Origin: Streptococcus saliviloxodontae
Lineage (GTDB): Bacteria > Bacillota > Bacilli > Lactobacillales > Streptococcaceae
Direction of reading: 5' to 3'
DNA length: 45,772 nt
Assembly: GCF_016908655.1 (NCBI RefSeq)
Contig: NZ_JAFBEI010000018.1
Span: 1-45,772, forward strand
This document shows positions 16,143 to 23,889 of the stretch, piece by piece. Numbering within the stretch: the first letter of the stretch is position 1; every line of letters starts with the position of its first letter. The notes below the pieces were generated by a model, which had not been told where the DNA came from, did no database searches, and was given only the letters and a program-made list of their open reading frames with translations. The position numbers and the translations under genes are program-made.

Positions 16143-17027
16143 TTACACCTTCTCTTTCACATTTTTACCAAGGATACCCGCTGGACGAACCAAGAGGATG
16201 ATAATCAAAACACCGTAAACAATGGCATCACGGTAACTTGAAAGGTTAACAGCTGTTGACATTGTTTCAAGGATACCAATGACAAAACCACCAAGCGCTG
16301 CACCTGGAATAATACCAATTCCTCCAAGAACGGCAGCAACGAAAGCTTTGATACCAGGAGTCATCCCCATAAGAGGCTCAAGTGAGTTGTAGTAAAGACC
16401 GATAAGAACACCCGCTGCACCAGCAAGAGATGAACCAAGAGCAAATGTAAAACTAATAGTTGAATTCACATTGATACCCATCAACTGAGCAGCATCGCTA
16501 TCAACAGAAACAGCACGCATCGCTTTACCCATTTTTGTTTTTTGGACAATTACTTGCAAAGCAACCATCAAAATAAGTGCAACTACTAAAATCAACAATT
16601 GAACGTTTGTTACACTGATTGATCCTAATTTATAAGTAACCACTTTAATCGCTTGAGGGAAAGAGCGTGTATCTGCTCCAACTAGGTAAACCATTCCGTA
16701 CTCAAGGAAAAATGACACACCAATTGCTGTGATCAAAGCCGAGATACGTGTTGAATGACGTAGAGGACGATAGGCTAAAAATTCAATCAGCATTCCCAAA
16801 AGAGCACATGCAAGCATTGCAAAAATTAAAGCGAACCAAAAATTCATATGTAGCGAATTAATGGCATAATAGCCGATGAAGGCACCCATCATATAGATGT
16901 CTCCATGAGCAAAGTTAATCAATTTAATAATCCCATAAACCATGGTATAACCAAGGGCAAGCAAGGCATAGATACTACCCAAAATAATACCATTCACTAG
17001 CTGTTGGGGAAGTTGTTCTAAAAACAT
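16143..17027 (-). CDS. livH: Branched-chain amino acid ABC transporter permease LivH
   Basis: A 294-residue membrane protein with the LivH N-terminal block LVNGIILGSIYALLALGYTM and the loop RAVSVDSDAAQLMGINV. A TTG at 17036 is in frame, but ATG 17027 (MFLEQLPQQLV) is the natural start; the ribosome site is weak (GAAAG). It follows livJ by about 58 bp, a spacing that often allows more binding protein than permease to be made. Confidence 0.94.
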   Translation of the reverse strand: MFLEQLPQQLVNGIILGSIYALLALGYTMVYGIIKLINFAHGDIYMMGAFIGYYAINSLHMNFWFALIFAMLACALLGMLIEFLAYRPLRHSTRISALITAIGVSFFLEYGMVYLVGADTRSFPQAIKVVTYKLGSISVTNVQLLILVVALILMVALQVIVQKTKMGKAMRAVSVDSDAAQLMGINVNSTISFTFALGSSLAGAAGVLIGLYYNSLEPLMGMTPGIKAFVAAVLGGIGIIPGAALGGFVIGILETMSTAVNLSSYRDAIVYGVLIIILLVRPAGILGKNVKEKV

Positions 17028-17085
17028 ATAAACCAAACTTTCTAGTATATTTCTTTTCTTCTAGACCGACAGAGCGTCTAACAGA

Positions 17086-18264
17086 TTATTTTTCAACCTC
17101 AACAGCTTCGGCTGAGGCTTCTTTACCATTTTCCATACGAACCATCAAGGCTGTCTTGATTGGGTTGTGTTGTGAATCAATGGTCATTTTACCTGTTACC
17201 CCACTAAAATTCTTCAAATTAGCAAGGTTTGTGGCGATATCTTTTGATGTTTCTGCTCCCTTAGCAGCTTCTGCAATCATGTAAATAGAATCGTAAGCAA
17301 GCGCTACAAACTGATTTGGTTCTGAACCGTAAGCTTTTTTATAAGACTTGATGAAAGCTGAGGCATTATCAGACAAGGAAACATTTGTTGAGTAACCTGA
17401 TACGTAGTAAACATTTGTTGTATTCGCTGCGCCTGCAAGGTCTGCAAAGGTTGAATCACTGAATCCATCAGGTCCAAGAATTGGAACCTTGATTCCCATA
17501 TCACGCGCCTGCTTAGTAATAATCCCTGTTTCAGTGTAGTAACCAGGCATAACAATAGCATCATAGTTTAAATCTTTAAACTTAGTAAGAGCTGATTGGT
17601 AATCTTTATCACCAGACGCAAATGTTGCTGTTGTCACAATCTCACCCTTATATTGGCGTTTGAATTCCTCTGCAATCCCTTTAGCGTAATCTGACGAGTT
17701 ATCATAGTAAAGAACTACTTTTTTAGCACTTAAACTGTTATAGGCATATTGTGCTAAGACTTTACCTTGGAAGCTATCTTGGAAGGTTGTACGGAAAACA
17801 TACTCTTTTGTGCTACCATCTGTATTAACAGTCAAACTATCTTGTGTCCCAGATGGCGTCATCAATGGCACACCTGTTTTTTGTGAAATCAAACTTGACG
17901 CCGCAACAGCACCTGATGTTGCTGGTCCTACAATAGCATTAACTTGGCTTTGGATGGCCAAGTTAGTAGCTGATGTTGATGCTTCCGCATTTTCAGACTT
18001 GTTATCTTTGGTAACTAATTCAAGTTTTTTACCATCAACACCGCCAGCGGCATTGATTTCATCAACGGCAAGCTTAATACCGTTATTCTCTGCTTGCCCA
18101 TAGGCTGCAACACCACCAGTTAGCTCTAAGTTAACACCAATTTTAATGGTATCACCAATCTCTGTTCCTGATGCATTTGCAGTAACATCTGGTGATTTAC
18201 CACAAGCAACCAAAAAGATTGATGCAAAAAAAGCTAACACAATGAGTGTAATCTTTTTAGACAT
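17086..18264 (-). CDS. livJ: Branched-chain amino acid binding lipoprotein
   Basis: A 392-residue extracellular binding protein with a lipoprotein signal peptide and lipobox LVAC (Cys21), so it is anchored on the membrane. The mature part has the type I periplasmic-binding fold: IKIGVNLELTGGVAAYGQAENNG and VGPATSGAVAASSLISQ are typical of Leu/Ile/Val receptors. First gene of livJHMGF. The promoter has a perfect TTGACA and a CodY-like palindrome in its spacer. Confidence 0.95.
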   Translation of the reverse strand: MSKKITLIVLAFFASIFLVACGKSPDVTANASGTEIGDTIKIGVNLELTGGVAAYGQAENNGIKLAVDEINAAGGVDGKKLELVTKDNKSENAEASTSATNLAIQSQVNAIVGPATSGAVAASSLISQKTGVPLMTPSGTQDSLTVNTDGSTKEYVFRTTFQDSFQGKVLAQYAYNSLSAKKVVLYYDNSSDYAKGIAEEFKRQYKGEIVTTATFASGDKDYQSALTKFKDLNYDAIVMPGYYTETGIITKQARDMGIKVPILGPDGFSDSTFADLAGAANTTNVYYVSGYSTNVSLSDNASAFIKSYKKAYGSEPNQFVALAYDSIYMIAEAAKGAETSKDIATNLANLKNFSGVTGKMTIDSQHNPIKTALMVRMENGKEASAEAVEVEK

Positions 18265-18304
18265 AATTATTCTCCTTAATTTTTACTTAAAAAGTCCAAC
18301 TTAT

Positions 18305-18333
18305 AGCGTACTGAATTATCTGAATATTGTCAA
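18305..18333 (-). promoter_or_regulatory. livJ promoter
   Basis: Minus strand TTGACA (18328-18333), 17-nt spacer, TACGCT (18305-18310). The -10 is weak; TATAAG slightly downstream would need a 22-nt spacer. Confidence 0.6.
18314..18328. promoter_or_regulatory. CodY-like box in the livJ promoter
   Basis: AATTATCTGAATATT (+ strand) matches AATTTTCWGAAAATT with two mismatches and lies between -35 and -10. CodY control of liv genes is established in streptococci and lactococci. Confidence 0.7.
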
Positions 18334-18378
18334 GTTATATTATCCTTTCACATTTAAGTAATCGTTTTCTAAACCAAC

Positions 18379-18426
18379 AAAAAAAGCTTAAGTTACCCTT
18401 GTTTTAAACAATTAAGTAACTTAAGC
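18379..18426 (-). terminator. Terminator of ylbF-ylbG
   Basis: Perfect 11-bp stem GCTTAAGTTAC (18386-18396)/GTAACTTAAGC (18416-18426), followed on the minus strand by a seven-T run. Confidence 0.85.
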
Positions 18427-18434
18427 CTATCTCG

Positions 18435-18680
18435 TTAACGTTCTAAATTTCCAACAAAATTAGTATCAATAGTTTCCAACTCTGACACCAAGACTTTTTT
18501 CACGAAACGCTGACTATTTAAATAGGAAATAACTTCATCAACTTCATCTAAATTGACATAGTAAATCACATAATGCAAACGCTTTGAATGGTAATAAAAA
18601 TCCCCTATCTTATTGAGTTTGCGAGCATCTCTATTATAGTAAAGGTAGATCGTCAGACCTACGCGTGCTGTTTTTTCCAT
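18435..18680 (-). CDS. ylbG: YlbG-family protein (DUF2129)
   Basis: An 81-residue protein of the YlbG family. The core VGLTIYLYYNRDARKLNKIG, the SKRLHYVIYYV block (32-42) and the closing RFVKKVLVSEL fit the family. Function is unknown. It starts 1 nt after the ylbF stop; ylbF-ylbG is a conserved pair in Firmicutes, suggesting an accessory role near the YlbF/RNase Y regulator. Confidence 0.9.
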   Translation of the reverse strand: MEKTARVGLTIYLYYNRDARKLNKIGDFYYHSKRLHYVIYYVNLDEVDEVISYLNSQRFVKKVLVSELETIDTNFVGNLER

Positions 18681-18681
18681 A

Positions 18682-19119
18682 CTAGGTTCTTTCTATGATA
18701 TTTTCACCTGCTTTATGAGGTCGTTTGTGAGGGTAAAAAGGTAAGGCTCTATCTACAAAAATATCTTCAGAAACAGATTGAGCTAAGGATTCTGCTAGAT
18801 TAGATAATTCCTTCTGAACAGCCAATTGACTTTCTCTCAAGGATAGTACTAGTGGATTTGTATCTATCAACCGCTTCTGCTTTAACATCTTCCGTTTTAA
18901 TTCTCGAATTTCAGGACGATAGGCTAAATAAGCTTCATTCTCTTCAAAGGATTCCTTCAAAGTCACAAACTGACTAATTTGGTCTTGTAAGATATCATTT
19001 TCCTCAAATTCAGCCAAAGCTATCAAATAGGTTTGAACAATAGGCAACTTTAAAAATGAACTAACAAGATTATCAGCAGCATCTTCTAGTTCAATAAGAC
19101 TTTCATCAATGATTAACAT
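18682..19119 (-). CDS. ylbF: YlbF/YmcA-family protein (RicF-like)
   Basis: A 145-residue, mostly helical protein with a long central coiled region (about 35-115), of the YlbF/YmcA family. In Bacillus it partners RicT and RicA to steer RNase Y processing. The Bacillus subunits supply cysteines to [4Fe-4S] clusters, but this protein has no cysteine at all. The ATG lies 6 nt after a perfect extended -10 (TGGTATAAT) with no ribosome site between, so the mRNA is probably leaderless. Followed after 1 nt by ylbG. Confidence 0.88.
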   Translation of the reverse strand: MLIIDESLIELEDAADNLVSSFLKLPIVQTYLIALAEFEENDILQDQISQFVTLKESFEENEAYLAYRPEIRELKRKMLKQKRLIDTNPLVLSLRESQLAVQKELSNLAESLAQSVSEDIFVDRALPFYPHKRPHKAGENIIERT

Positions 19120-19125
19120 AGGGGT

Positions 19126-19131
19126 ATTATA
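19126..19131 (-). promoter_or_regulatory. ylbF extended -10, leaderless start
   Basis: Minus strand TGGTATAAT (box at 19126-19131), then ACCCCT, then the ATG. The predicted +1 coincides with the A of the start codon (19119). Confidence 0.6.
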
Positions 19132-19303
19132 CCATATTTTCCTTAAAAATCTAAATAAGCTAAGATGACTAAAAACAGTTATCTAAAGTCCTTTTCTCAT
19201 ACTAGCCCCCACTCTTCATCTCATTTCAATAATCTATGAGTCTGATCAAATCGTGAGCAAGCACCAAACTAGATAAGAAACTTAGCAAGGTTACAACAAG
19301 ATA

Positions 19304-19336
19304 AAAACGAAAGCCCTAATGAGGAACCTTCGTTTT
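19304..19336 (-). terminator. clpP terminator
   Basis: Stem AAAACGAA (19304-19311)/TTCGTTTT (19329-19336), just after the clpP stop. The stem ends in a short T-run on the minus strand. The remaining 19137-19303 stretch shows no gene. Confidence 0.65.
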
Positions 19337-19343
19337 ACTTATC

Positions 19344-19934
19344 TTATTTCAAATCGTTATTGGCCATGATTTCATCAATAAAGCCATACTCAAGGGTTTC
19401 TTGTGCACTCATCCAATTATCACGTTCTGCATCCGCATGAACTTTCTCAATTGACTGACCTGAGTTTTTTGCTAAGATTTCTTCCAACGTATGACGTGTT
19501 TTCAAAAGATGCTCTGCTGCGATTGCCATATCCGTTTGTTGAGTACCACCACCAGTACCACCCATCGGTTGGTGAATCATATACTCTGCATTTGGCAACA
19601 TGAAACGTTTGCCTTTGGCACCAGATGAAGCGATGATTGTACCCATTGATGCTGCCATCCCCATAACGATAGTCTGAACATCTGATTTGATGAAGTTCAT
19701 TGTATCCACAATGGCAAGACCCGCTGACACTGAACCACCAGGTGTATTGACATAAAGGTAGATGTCTTTAGTATTGTCTTGAGCATCCAAGAATAAAAGT
19801 TGGGCAATAATTGAGTTTGCCATATTATCTTCAACAGGACCTGTTAGCATAATAATGCGATCCTTCAAAAGACGTGAGTAAATATCATAAGAGCGCTCGC
19901 CACGACTCGTTTGTTCAATAACTACAGGAATCAT
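19344..19934 (-). CDS. clpP: ATP-dependent Clp protease proteolytic subunit
   Basis: A 196-residue serine protease forming the tetradecameric ClpP barrel that works with ClpC/E/X. The catalytic triad is Ser96 (GMAASMGT), His121 (YMIHQPMG) and Asp172 (AERDNWM). The frame continues upstream to 20027, but [19 protein letters not shown] is the family start and has AAAGGAGA upstream, so 19934 is used. Single gene with a CtsR operator over its -35, so induced by heat and protein damage. Confidence 0.97.
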   Translation of the reverse strand: MIPVVIEQTSRGERSYDIYSRLLKDRIIMLTGPVEDNMANSIIAQLLFLDAQDNTKDIYLYVNTPGGSVSAGLAIVDTMNFIKSDVQTIVMGMAASMGTIIASSGAKGKRFMLPNAEYMIHQPMGGTGGGTQQTDMAIAAEHLLKTRHTLEEILAKNSGQSIEKVHADAERDNWMSAQETLEYGFIDEIMANNDLK

Positions 19935-19998
19935 TTCTTTCTCCTTTTCTTTCAGTGATAAACCTACACACTGAGATGTATTCATTAACGATATGTTT

Positions 19999-20027
19999 AT
20001 TATAGACTTTTGGTCAATAAAGGTCAA
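19999..20027 (-). promoter_or_regulatory. clpP promoter
   Basis: Minus strand TTGACC (20022-20027), 17-nt spacer, perfect TATAAT (19999-20004). Confidence 0.85.
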
Positions 20028-20028
20028 A
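20012..20028 (+). promoter_or_regulatory. CtsR operator
   Basis: GGTCAATAAAGGTCAAA fits the CtsR tandem heptad RGTCAAANANRGTCAAA with one deviation. It covers the clpP -35 and spacer, consistent with repression by CtsR. Confidence 0.88.
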
Positions 20029-20044
20029 TATTTACCTTTGTTTT

Positions 20045-20078
20045 AAAAAGAGTTTGGAATAACCTGCACTCCAAACTC
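20045..20078 (-). terminator. upp terminator
   Basis: Perfect 9-bp stem GAGTTTGGA (20050-20058)/TCCAAACTC (20070-20078), followed on the minus strand by TTTTTAAAA, about 110 bp after upp and directly upstream of the clpP promoter. Confidence 0.8.
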
Positions 20079-20186
20079 ACTGCACCTATTTCAAACTAGA
20101 AAGGAAACAGGTTTTCATTAGCTTTTTAGATAAACTAGATCCTATTTAAATATTCGTTAATAGTATCTAGTTTGCTAAATAAAACC

Positions 20187-20816
20187 TTATTTTGTACCAA
20201 AAAGACGATCCCCTGCATCTCCGAGTCCAGGAACGATGTAGCCATGTTCGTTGAGTTTTTCATCAAGTGCCGCTGTATAGATATCAATGTCTGGATGAGC
20301 CTCTTGAAGTTTTTTAACTCCTTCTGGGGCAGCCACAAGGCAGACAAATTTGATATTAGCCGCTCCACGTTTTTTCAAAGAATCTACGGCTAAAATAGCT
20401 GAACCACCTGTCGCAAGCATTGGGTCAACTAAGAAAATCTGACGTTGATCAATATCTTCTGGTAATTTTACCAAATATTCAACCGGTTCAAGAGTTTCCT
20501 CATCACGGTACATACCGATATGTCCTACTTTAGCTGCTGGAACTAGACTCAACAAACCATCAACCATACCAATACCTGCACGTAAGATTGGAACGATAGC
20601 TAATTTCTTACCAGCTAGTTGTTTTTGAACTGTTTTAGCAACTGGTGTTTGAATTTCGACATCTTCTAGCGGAAGATCACGAGAAACTTCATACCCCATC
20701 AACATAGCAATCTCATCTACAAGTTCACGAAAGTCCTTTGTAGAAGTGTCAGTACGACGTAAGATTGATAATTTGTGTTGAATAAGAGGATGTGAAATAA
20801 CTTGAAATTTACCCAT
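20187..20816 (-). CDS. upp: Uracil phosphoribosyltransferase
   Basis: A 209-residue pyrimidine salvage enzyme making UMP from uracil and PRPP. The PRPP-binding loop is [10 protein letters not shown] (about 131-140), and the uracil-binding C-terminus [18 protein letters not shown] is complete. The start [17 protein letters not shown] is typical. Monocistronic, with an extended -10 (TGGTATAAT) at 20856-20861. No attenuator-like PyrR site was recognised. Confidence 0.97.
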   Translation of the reverse strand: MGKFQVISHPLIQHKLSILRRTDTSTKDFRELVDEIAMLMGYEVSRDLPLEDVEIQTPVAKTVQKQLAGKKLAIVPILRAGIGMVDGLLSLVPAAKVGHIGMYRDEETLEPVEYLVKLPEDIDQRQIFLVDPMLATGGSAILAVDSLKKRGAANIKFVCLVAAPEGVKKLQEAHPDIDIYTAALDEKLNEHGYIVPGLGDAGDRLFGTK

Positions 20817-20961
20817 ATGTTTAACCGCTTTCTATTTGTATTTTTTCCATTTGTTATTATACCACAAAACAATTAGCCCGTGTAAAATGAAATGTTTCAA
20901 AATAGCCTATTGCACCATTGACTGTTGGCTACTTGCAAAAAACGATTAGCCTTTTGTAACA

Positions 20962-21112
20962 TATAGTCAACTGAAATAAGGATAGGACTAAAGCACCTCA
21001 AGAAAAGTATCACAATTTGGTGATACTCTTCTGATTTGTTTTTTTGATGTGAGCTCATGTTCTCTCGATGGGCTTGCAGTCAAATGTACTATTTTTATTT
21101 CATTCAACTATA
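20962..21112. repeat. MITE-like element with imperfect terminal inverted repeats
   Basis: TATAGTCAACTGAAATAA (20962-20979) and the reverse complement of 21095-21112 (TATAGTTGAATGAAATAA) match at 15 of 18 positions and bound a 151-bp, AT-rich segment with no reading frame. Inside is a hairpin AGTATCAC/GTGATACT (about 21006-21027) followed by a rightward seven-T run. Size and layout fit a non-autonomous miniature element; its parent transposon is unknown to me. Confidence 0.5.
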
Positions 21113-21225
21113 ACCGACCTACCGCATTAGTGCTTACACTTTTATTCTTTTATATCACCCAAGCAAGATTAGCTCTAACTTATTACTTCATAATGCTTTT
21201 TGAAATAAAATTCTAGTCGATATTA

Positions 21226-21259
21226 AAAAGACAAGCTCGCAAAATTAAGCTTGTCTTTT
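21226..21259. terminator. Levansucrase gene terminator
   Basis: Perfect 12-bp stem AAAAGACAAGCT (21226-21237)/AGCTTGTCTTTT (21248-21259) with T-rich flanks on both strands, 38 bp after the stop. Confidence 0.85.
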
Positions 21260-21297
21260 GATTGGTTTAATGGATAGTCTCGTTTAACTAATTACTA

Positions 21298-23616
21298 TTA
21301 GTGTTTTCTCTTGCGTTTGTATGGTGTAAAGAAGACAACTAGTGATGTCAACATCGCCATACCTAGGAAGTTTATTTTGCTATCTTTTTCACCTGTTTGC
21401 GGCAAAATTGAAGCTGTTTGTGTAGGTACTCCATGAAGTTTCTCTATATGACTATAAGTCGGTGTTTCTGGAACACTTGGTGTGTTTGGAGTATCTGGTG
21501 TAACTGGAGTACTTGGTTGCTCTGGAACAACTGGAGTATCCGGTTCTGTTGGTTTATCTGGAGCTTTAGGCGTATGTGGTTTTAAGTCATAACCTCCAGG
21601 GTTACCTTCAATAATACCATCATCTTCTCCTGGGAGATGTGATGTCTCTTTGTTACCAATTGTCGCTTGAGTTTCACTAGACTCATCCCAAATCCAGTCA
21701 CCTTGATTAGTCATCTTAGCTAACACTTTTGTAGTACCATCTGGCATAATTTGAATAAGGAAACTTGGAGCCCAAGTAGAGTTGTTTCCTTTACCTGCAA
21801 CCTCATTACGGTTTGTCATATATGCTGTAATCAAAAGTAAATCATCTGAGCCCTTGACTGGAACAGCATAGTATGAGTAAGTTGCAGTTCGCCAGTCAGA
21901 AGGTACAGAAGCCGTCAAAACAGCACCTGAACCGTTCAATGGTTCATAAGTGCCTGTCAAACTATCAGAGACATAGCCAAGCATAACAACGTTATCTCCA
22001 ACAACTTTATTAGCTTCTTGCCAAGCATAGTCATTACTTCCATGGTTCAAACGTGATGCTGCAAAAAGATAATATTTATTGCCAAGCTTTACGACATTTG
22101 GACGCTCAATTTCATCGCTAACCATAGGTGACGACAAAAGCGGTGTGAAAAACTCTTGAATTGTTGGAGCTTTCTCCGTACCTCCTAAGCGTAAAATACC
22201 AATAGCAGCATTTGACACAGAAGCTCTAATATACATATCTTCATTGTCTAAAATATCGAAAAAGCTTGAAAGAATAAACTTGGCATCTCTTCCATAGTTT
22301 TTAACATTGTAGATTTGCGAAGCATCTTGGTAGTTTTGAGTACCTGTACTTGCTTCAAATACTAAATATCGTGAACCATCTTCGTCTTCAATAACGTGCG
22401 GGTCACGCATCGCAATATTATCCGCTCCTGTAAAGGTAGAGCGCCACTGAGCATAACTTTGATAGTAATACCCATCTCCACCTGTAGGTGTTAAGATATT
22501 TTTATTATCAACTGACTTAATAACTACCTTATTGTTTTCAACAGCTAGATTCAATGTAGCTGTTGCTAACATCTGATTATTGGAATTATTGTCCGAAGTA
22601 TCCACATTTGTATAGTACAACTGAATAGTACCATCTTGGTTGACTACCGCAGATCCAGACCATTGTTGAGTCACTGCATCTAATCCATAGCCAAAAATCG
22701 AACCAGCATTTTGCCAGTGTTGCAAGTCATTATCTGCATAAGTATTGTAAAGAAGATAGAGATGATTATCATTTGTATTTGGTACACCCATCATCGCAAC
22801 AACTAATTGATAGCCGTTCCAATTCACAACCTCACCAGTTTTAATGTCTTGAACTGGCCATGAATCCCAGACATCAAGGTCTGCAACTTCTCCTGTTTGA
22901 GCATCACGAGTTGTAGCAGCTGCCATATTTTTTATTTCTGAAGCTTTAAAATATGGAATTGCATACTGCTCATTTTGTTCTAAAAGAGTGTCAGCGATGG
23001 ACTGGAAATCACCATAGGTCATCTGAGTACCAGTTTCCGTAGATTTGACATAAAGTTTGTTCAACTCTTCCTTACGTTCAGCAGAAAGAGTTGTTGGATC
23101 AATACCTGCTTCTCGAACTAAAGCATCTGCAAGTTCTGTTAAGCCAGTTTCTTTTACAATAGTAGTTGCCGAATAAGATGAATAATCTTTATCTTCTACT
23201 GTTGTAGATGGTTGACTAGCTGAGGTAACTTCTGGACTTGTCGCTTCTGAGTCATTTGTCGTTTCAGAAGTCACTGGCGTATCTACCGCAGTAGTCGCTT
23301 CTGATACCGCAGTCGTTTCAGATACTGTTTCTGGAACTTCTGATGCAGTAGTCGTTGTTTCAGATACTACTTCTGGAGTTTCTGATACCGCAGTTGTTTC
23401 AACCACTTGTGGTGCTTCTGTCGTCACTGCTGGCTCTGCTTCTGTAACCAATGTCGCTGAAGTCGTTGATTCACTTGCTACTCCAACTTCGTCAGCTTGA
23501 GTAGTTGTCGCTCCTAAAAACGCCACAGTTCCAATAATAGCTGAGGTAGCCCCAATAGTTGATACCTTGCGAATGCTATAACGAAGTTTCTGACTTGTTT
23601 TTTCTCCTTTAATCAT
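21298..23616 (-). CDS. ftf: Cell-wall-anchored levansucrase/fructosyltransferase (GH68)
   Basis: A 772-residue secreted enzyme that polymerises the fructose of sucrose into fructan. Order: YSIRK-type signal peptide (1-41), Thr/Ser/Glu/Val-rich linker (about 45-142), GH68 domain (about 200-640), Pro-rich wall-spanning segment (about 680-722), sortase motif LPQTG (738-742), membrane helix and KRKRKH tail. Catalytic residues are visible: nucleophile Asp251 in VWDSWPVQD, Asp405 in MRDPH, acid/base Glu504 in DEIERP. The ATG is preceded by AAAGG, and a TATAAT lies at 23647-23652 (minus strand). Divergent from a GH32 fructan hydrolase. GH68 also includes inulosucrases, so the linkage is inferred from levansucrase-like motifs. 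Confidence 0.94.
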   Translation of the reverse strand: MIKGEKTSQKLRYSIRKVSTIGATSAIIGTVAFLGATTTQADEVGVASESTTSATLVTEAEPAVTTEAPQVVETTAVSETPEVVSETTTTASEVPETVSETTAVSEATTAVDTPVTSETTNDSEATSPEVTSASQPSTTVEDKDYSSYSATTIVKETGLTELADALVREAGIDPTTLSAERKEELNKLYVKSTETGTQMTYGDFQSIADTLLEQNEQYAIPYFKASEIKNMAAATTRDAQTGEVADLDVWDSWPVQDIKTGEVVNWNGYQLVVAMMGVPNTNDNHLYLLYNTYADNDLQHWQNAGSIFGYGLDAVTQQWSGSAVVNQDGTIQLYYTNVDTSDNNSNNQMLATATLNLAVENNKVVIKSVDNKNILTPTGGDGYYYQSYAQWRSTFTGADNIAMRDPHVIEDEDGSRYLVFEASTGTQNYQDASQIYNVKNYGRDAKFILSSFFDILDNEDMYIRASVSNAAIGILRLGGTEKAPTIQEFFTPLLSSPMVSDEIERPNVVKLGNKYYLFAASRLNHGSNDYAWQEANKVVGDNVVMLGYVSDSLTGTYEPLNGSGAVLTASVPSDWRTATYSYYAVPVKGSDDLLLITAYMTNRNEVAGKGNNSTWAPSFLIQIMPDGTTKVLAKMTNQGDWIWDESSETQATIGNKETSHLPGEDDGIIEGNPGGYDLKPHTPKAPDKPTEPDTPVVPEQPSTPVTPDTPNTPSVPETPTYSHIEKLHGVPTQTASILPQTGEKDSKINFLGMAMLTSLVVFFTPYKRKRKH

Positions 23617-23709
23617 TTACATTAAACCTTTCTTAAATTTGCTACTATTATACAACGATTACGACGCATTTACCAGTTATTTATAATTTTTAGAAGAATA
23701 ATAATAACT

Positions 23710-23723
23710 TAATAACGTTTTCA
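23710..23723. promoter_or_regulatory. cre-like site between ftf and the GH32 gene
   Basis: TAATAACGTTTTCA matches the CcpA consensus TGWAANCGNTNWCA at 12 of 14 positions. It lies between the divergent fructan genes, where catabolite control would make sense. Confidence 0.4.
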
Positions 23724-23889
23724 TCATTTTGGGATTCAAAATGAACCAGCTACCTTAAAGCAAACACTACTTAGAGCATCCAGAAAATTCTAATACTTTC
23801 AATCTTCAAACTGTTTTACCCAATAATCCCTTAACATAAAACTTTCTTCTTTTTTTAGTTAATGATAAGATGAGAAGAGGAGGTTTTAA

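Larger units (their letters stand above)
20817..21297. other. Intergenic region upp-levansucrase
   Basis: No gene seen in 481 bp. It holds the upp promoter (TATAAT box 20856-20861 with TGG extension; possible TTTACA 20881-20886), the MITE-like inverted-repeat element (20962-21112) and the levansucrase terminator (21226-21259). Confidence 0.7.

Noticed and set aside
19935..20027. Upstream extension of the clpP frame
   Set aside because: It covers the clpP -10 and CtsR operator region, and [10 protein letters not shown] is the family start with a good ribosome site.
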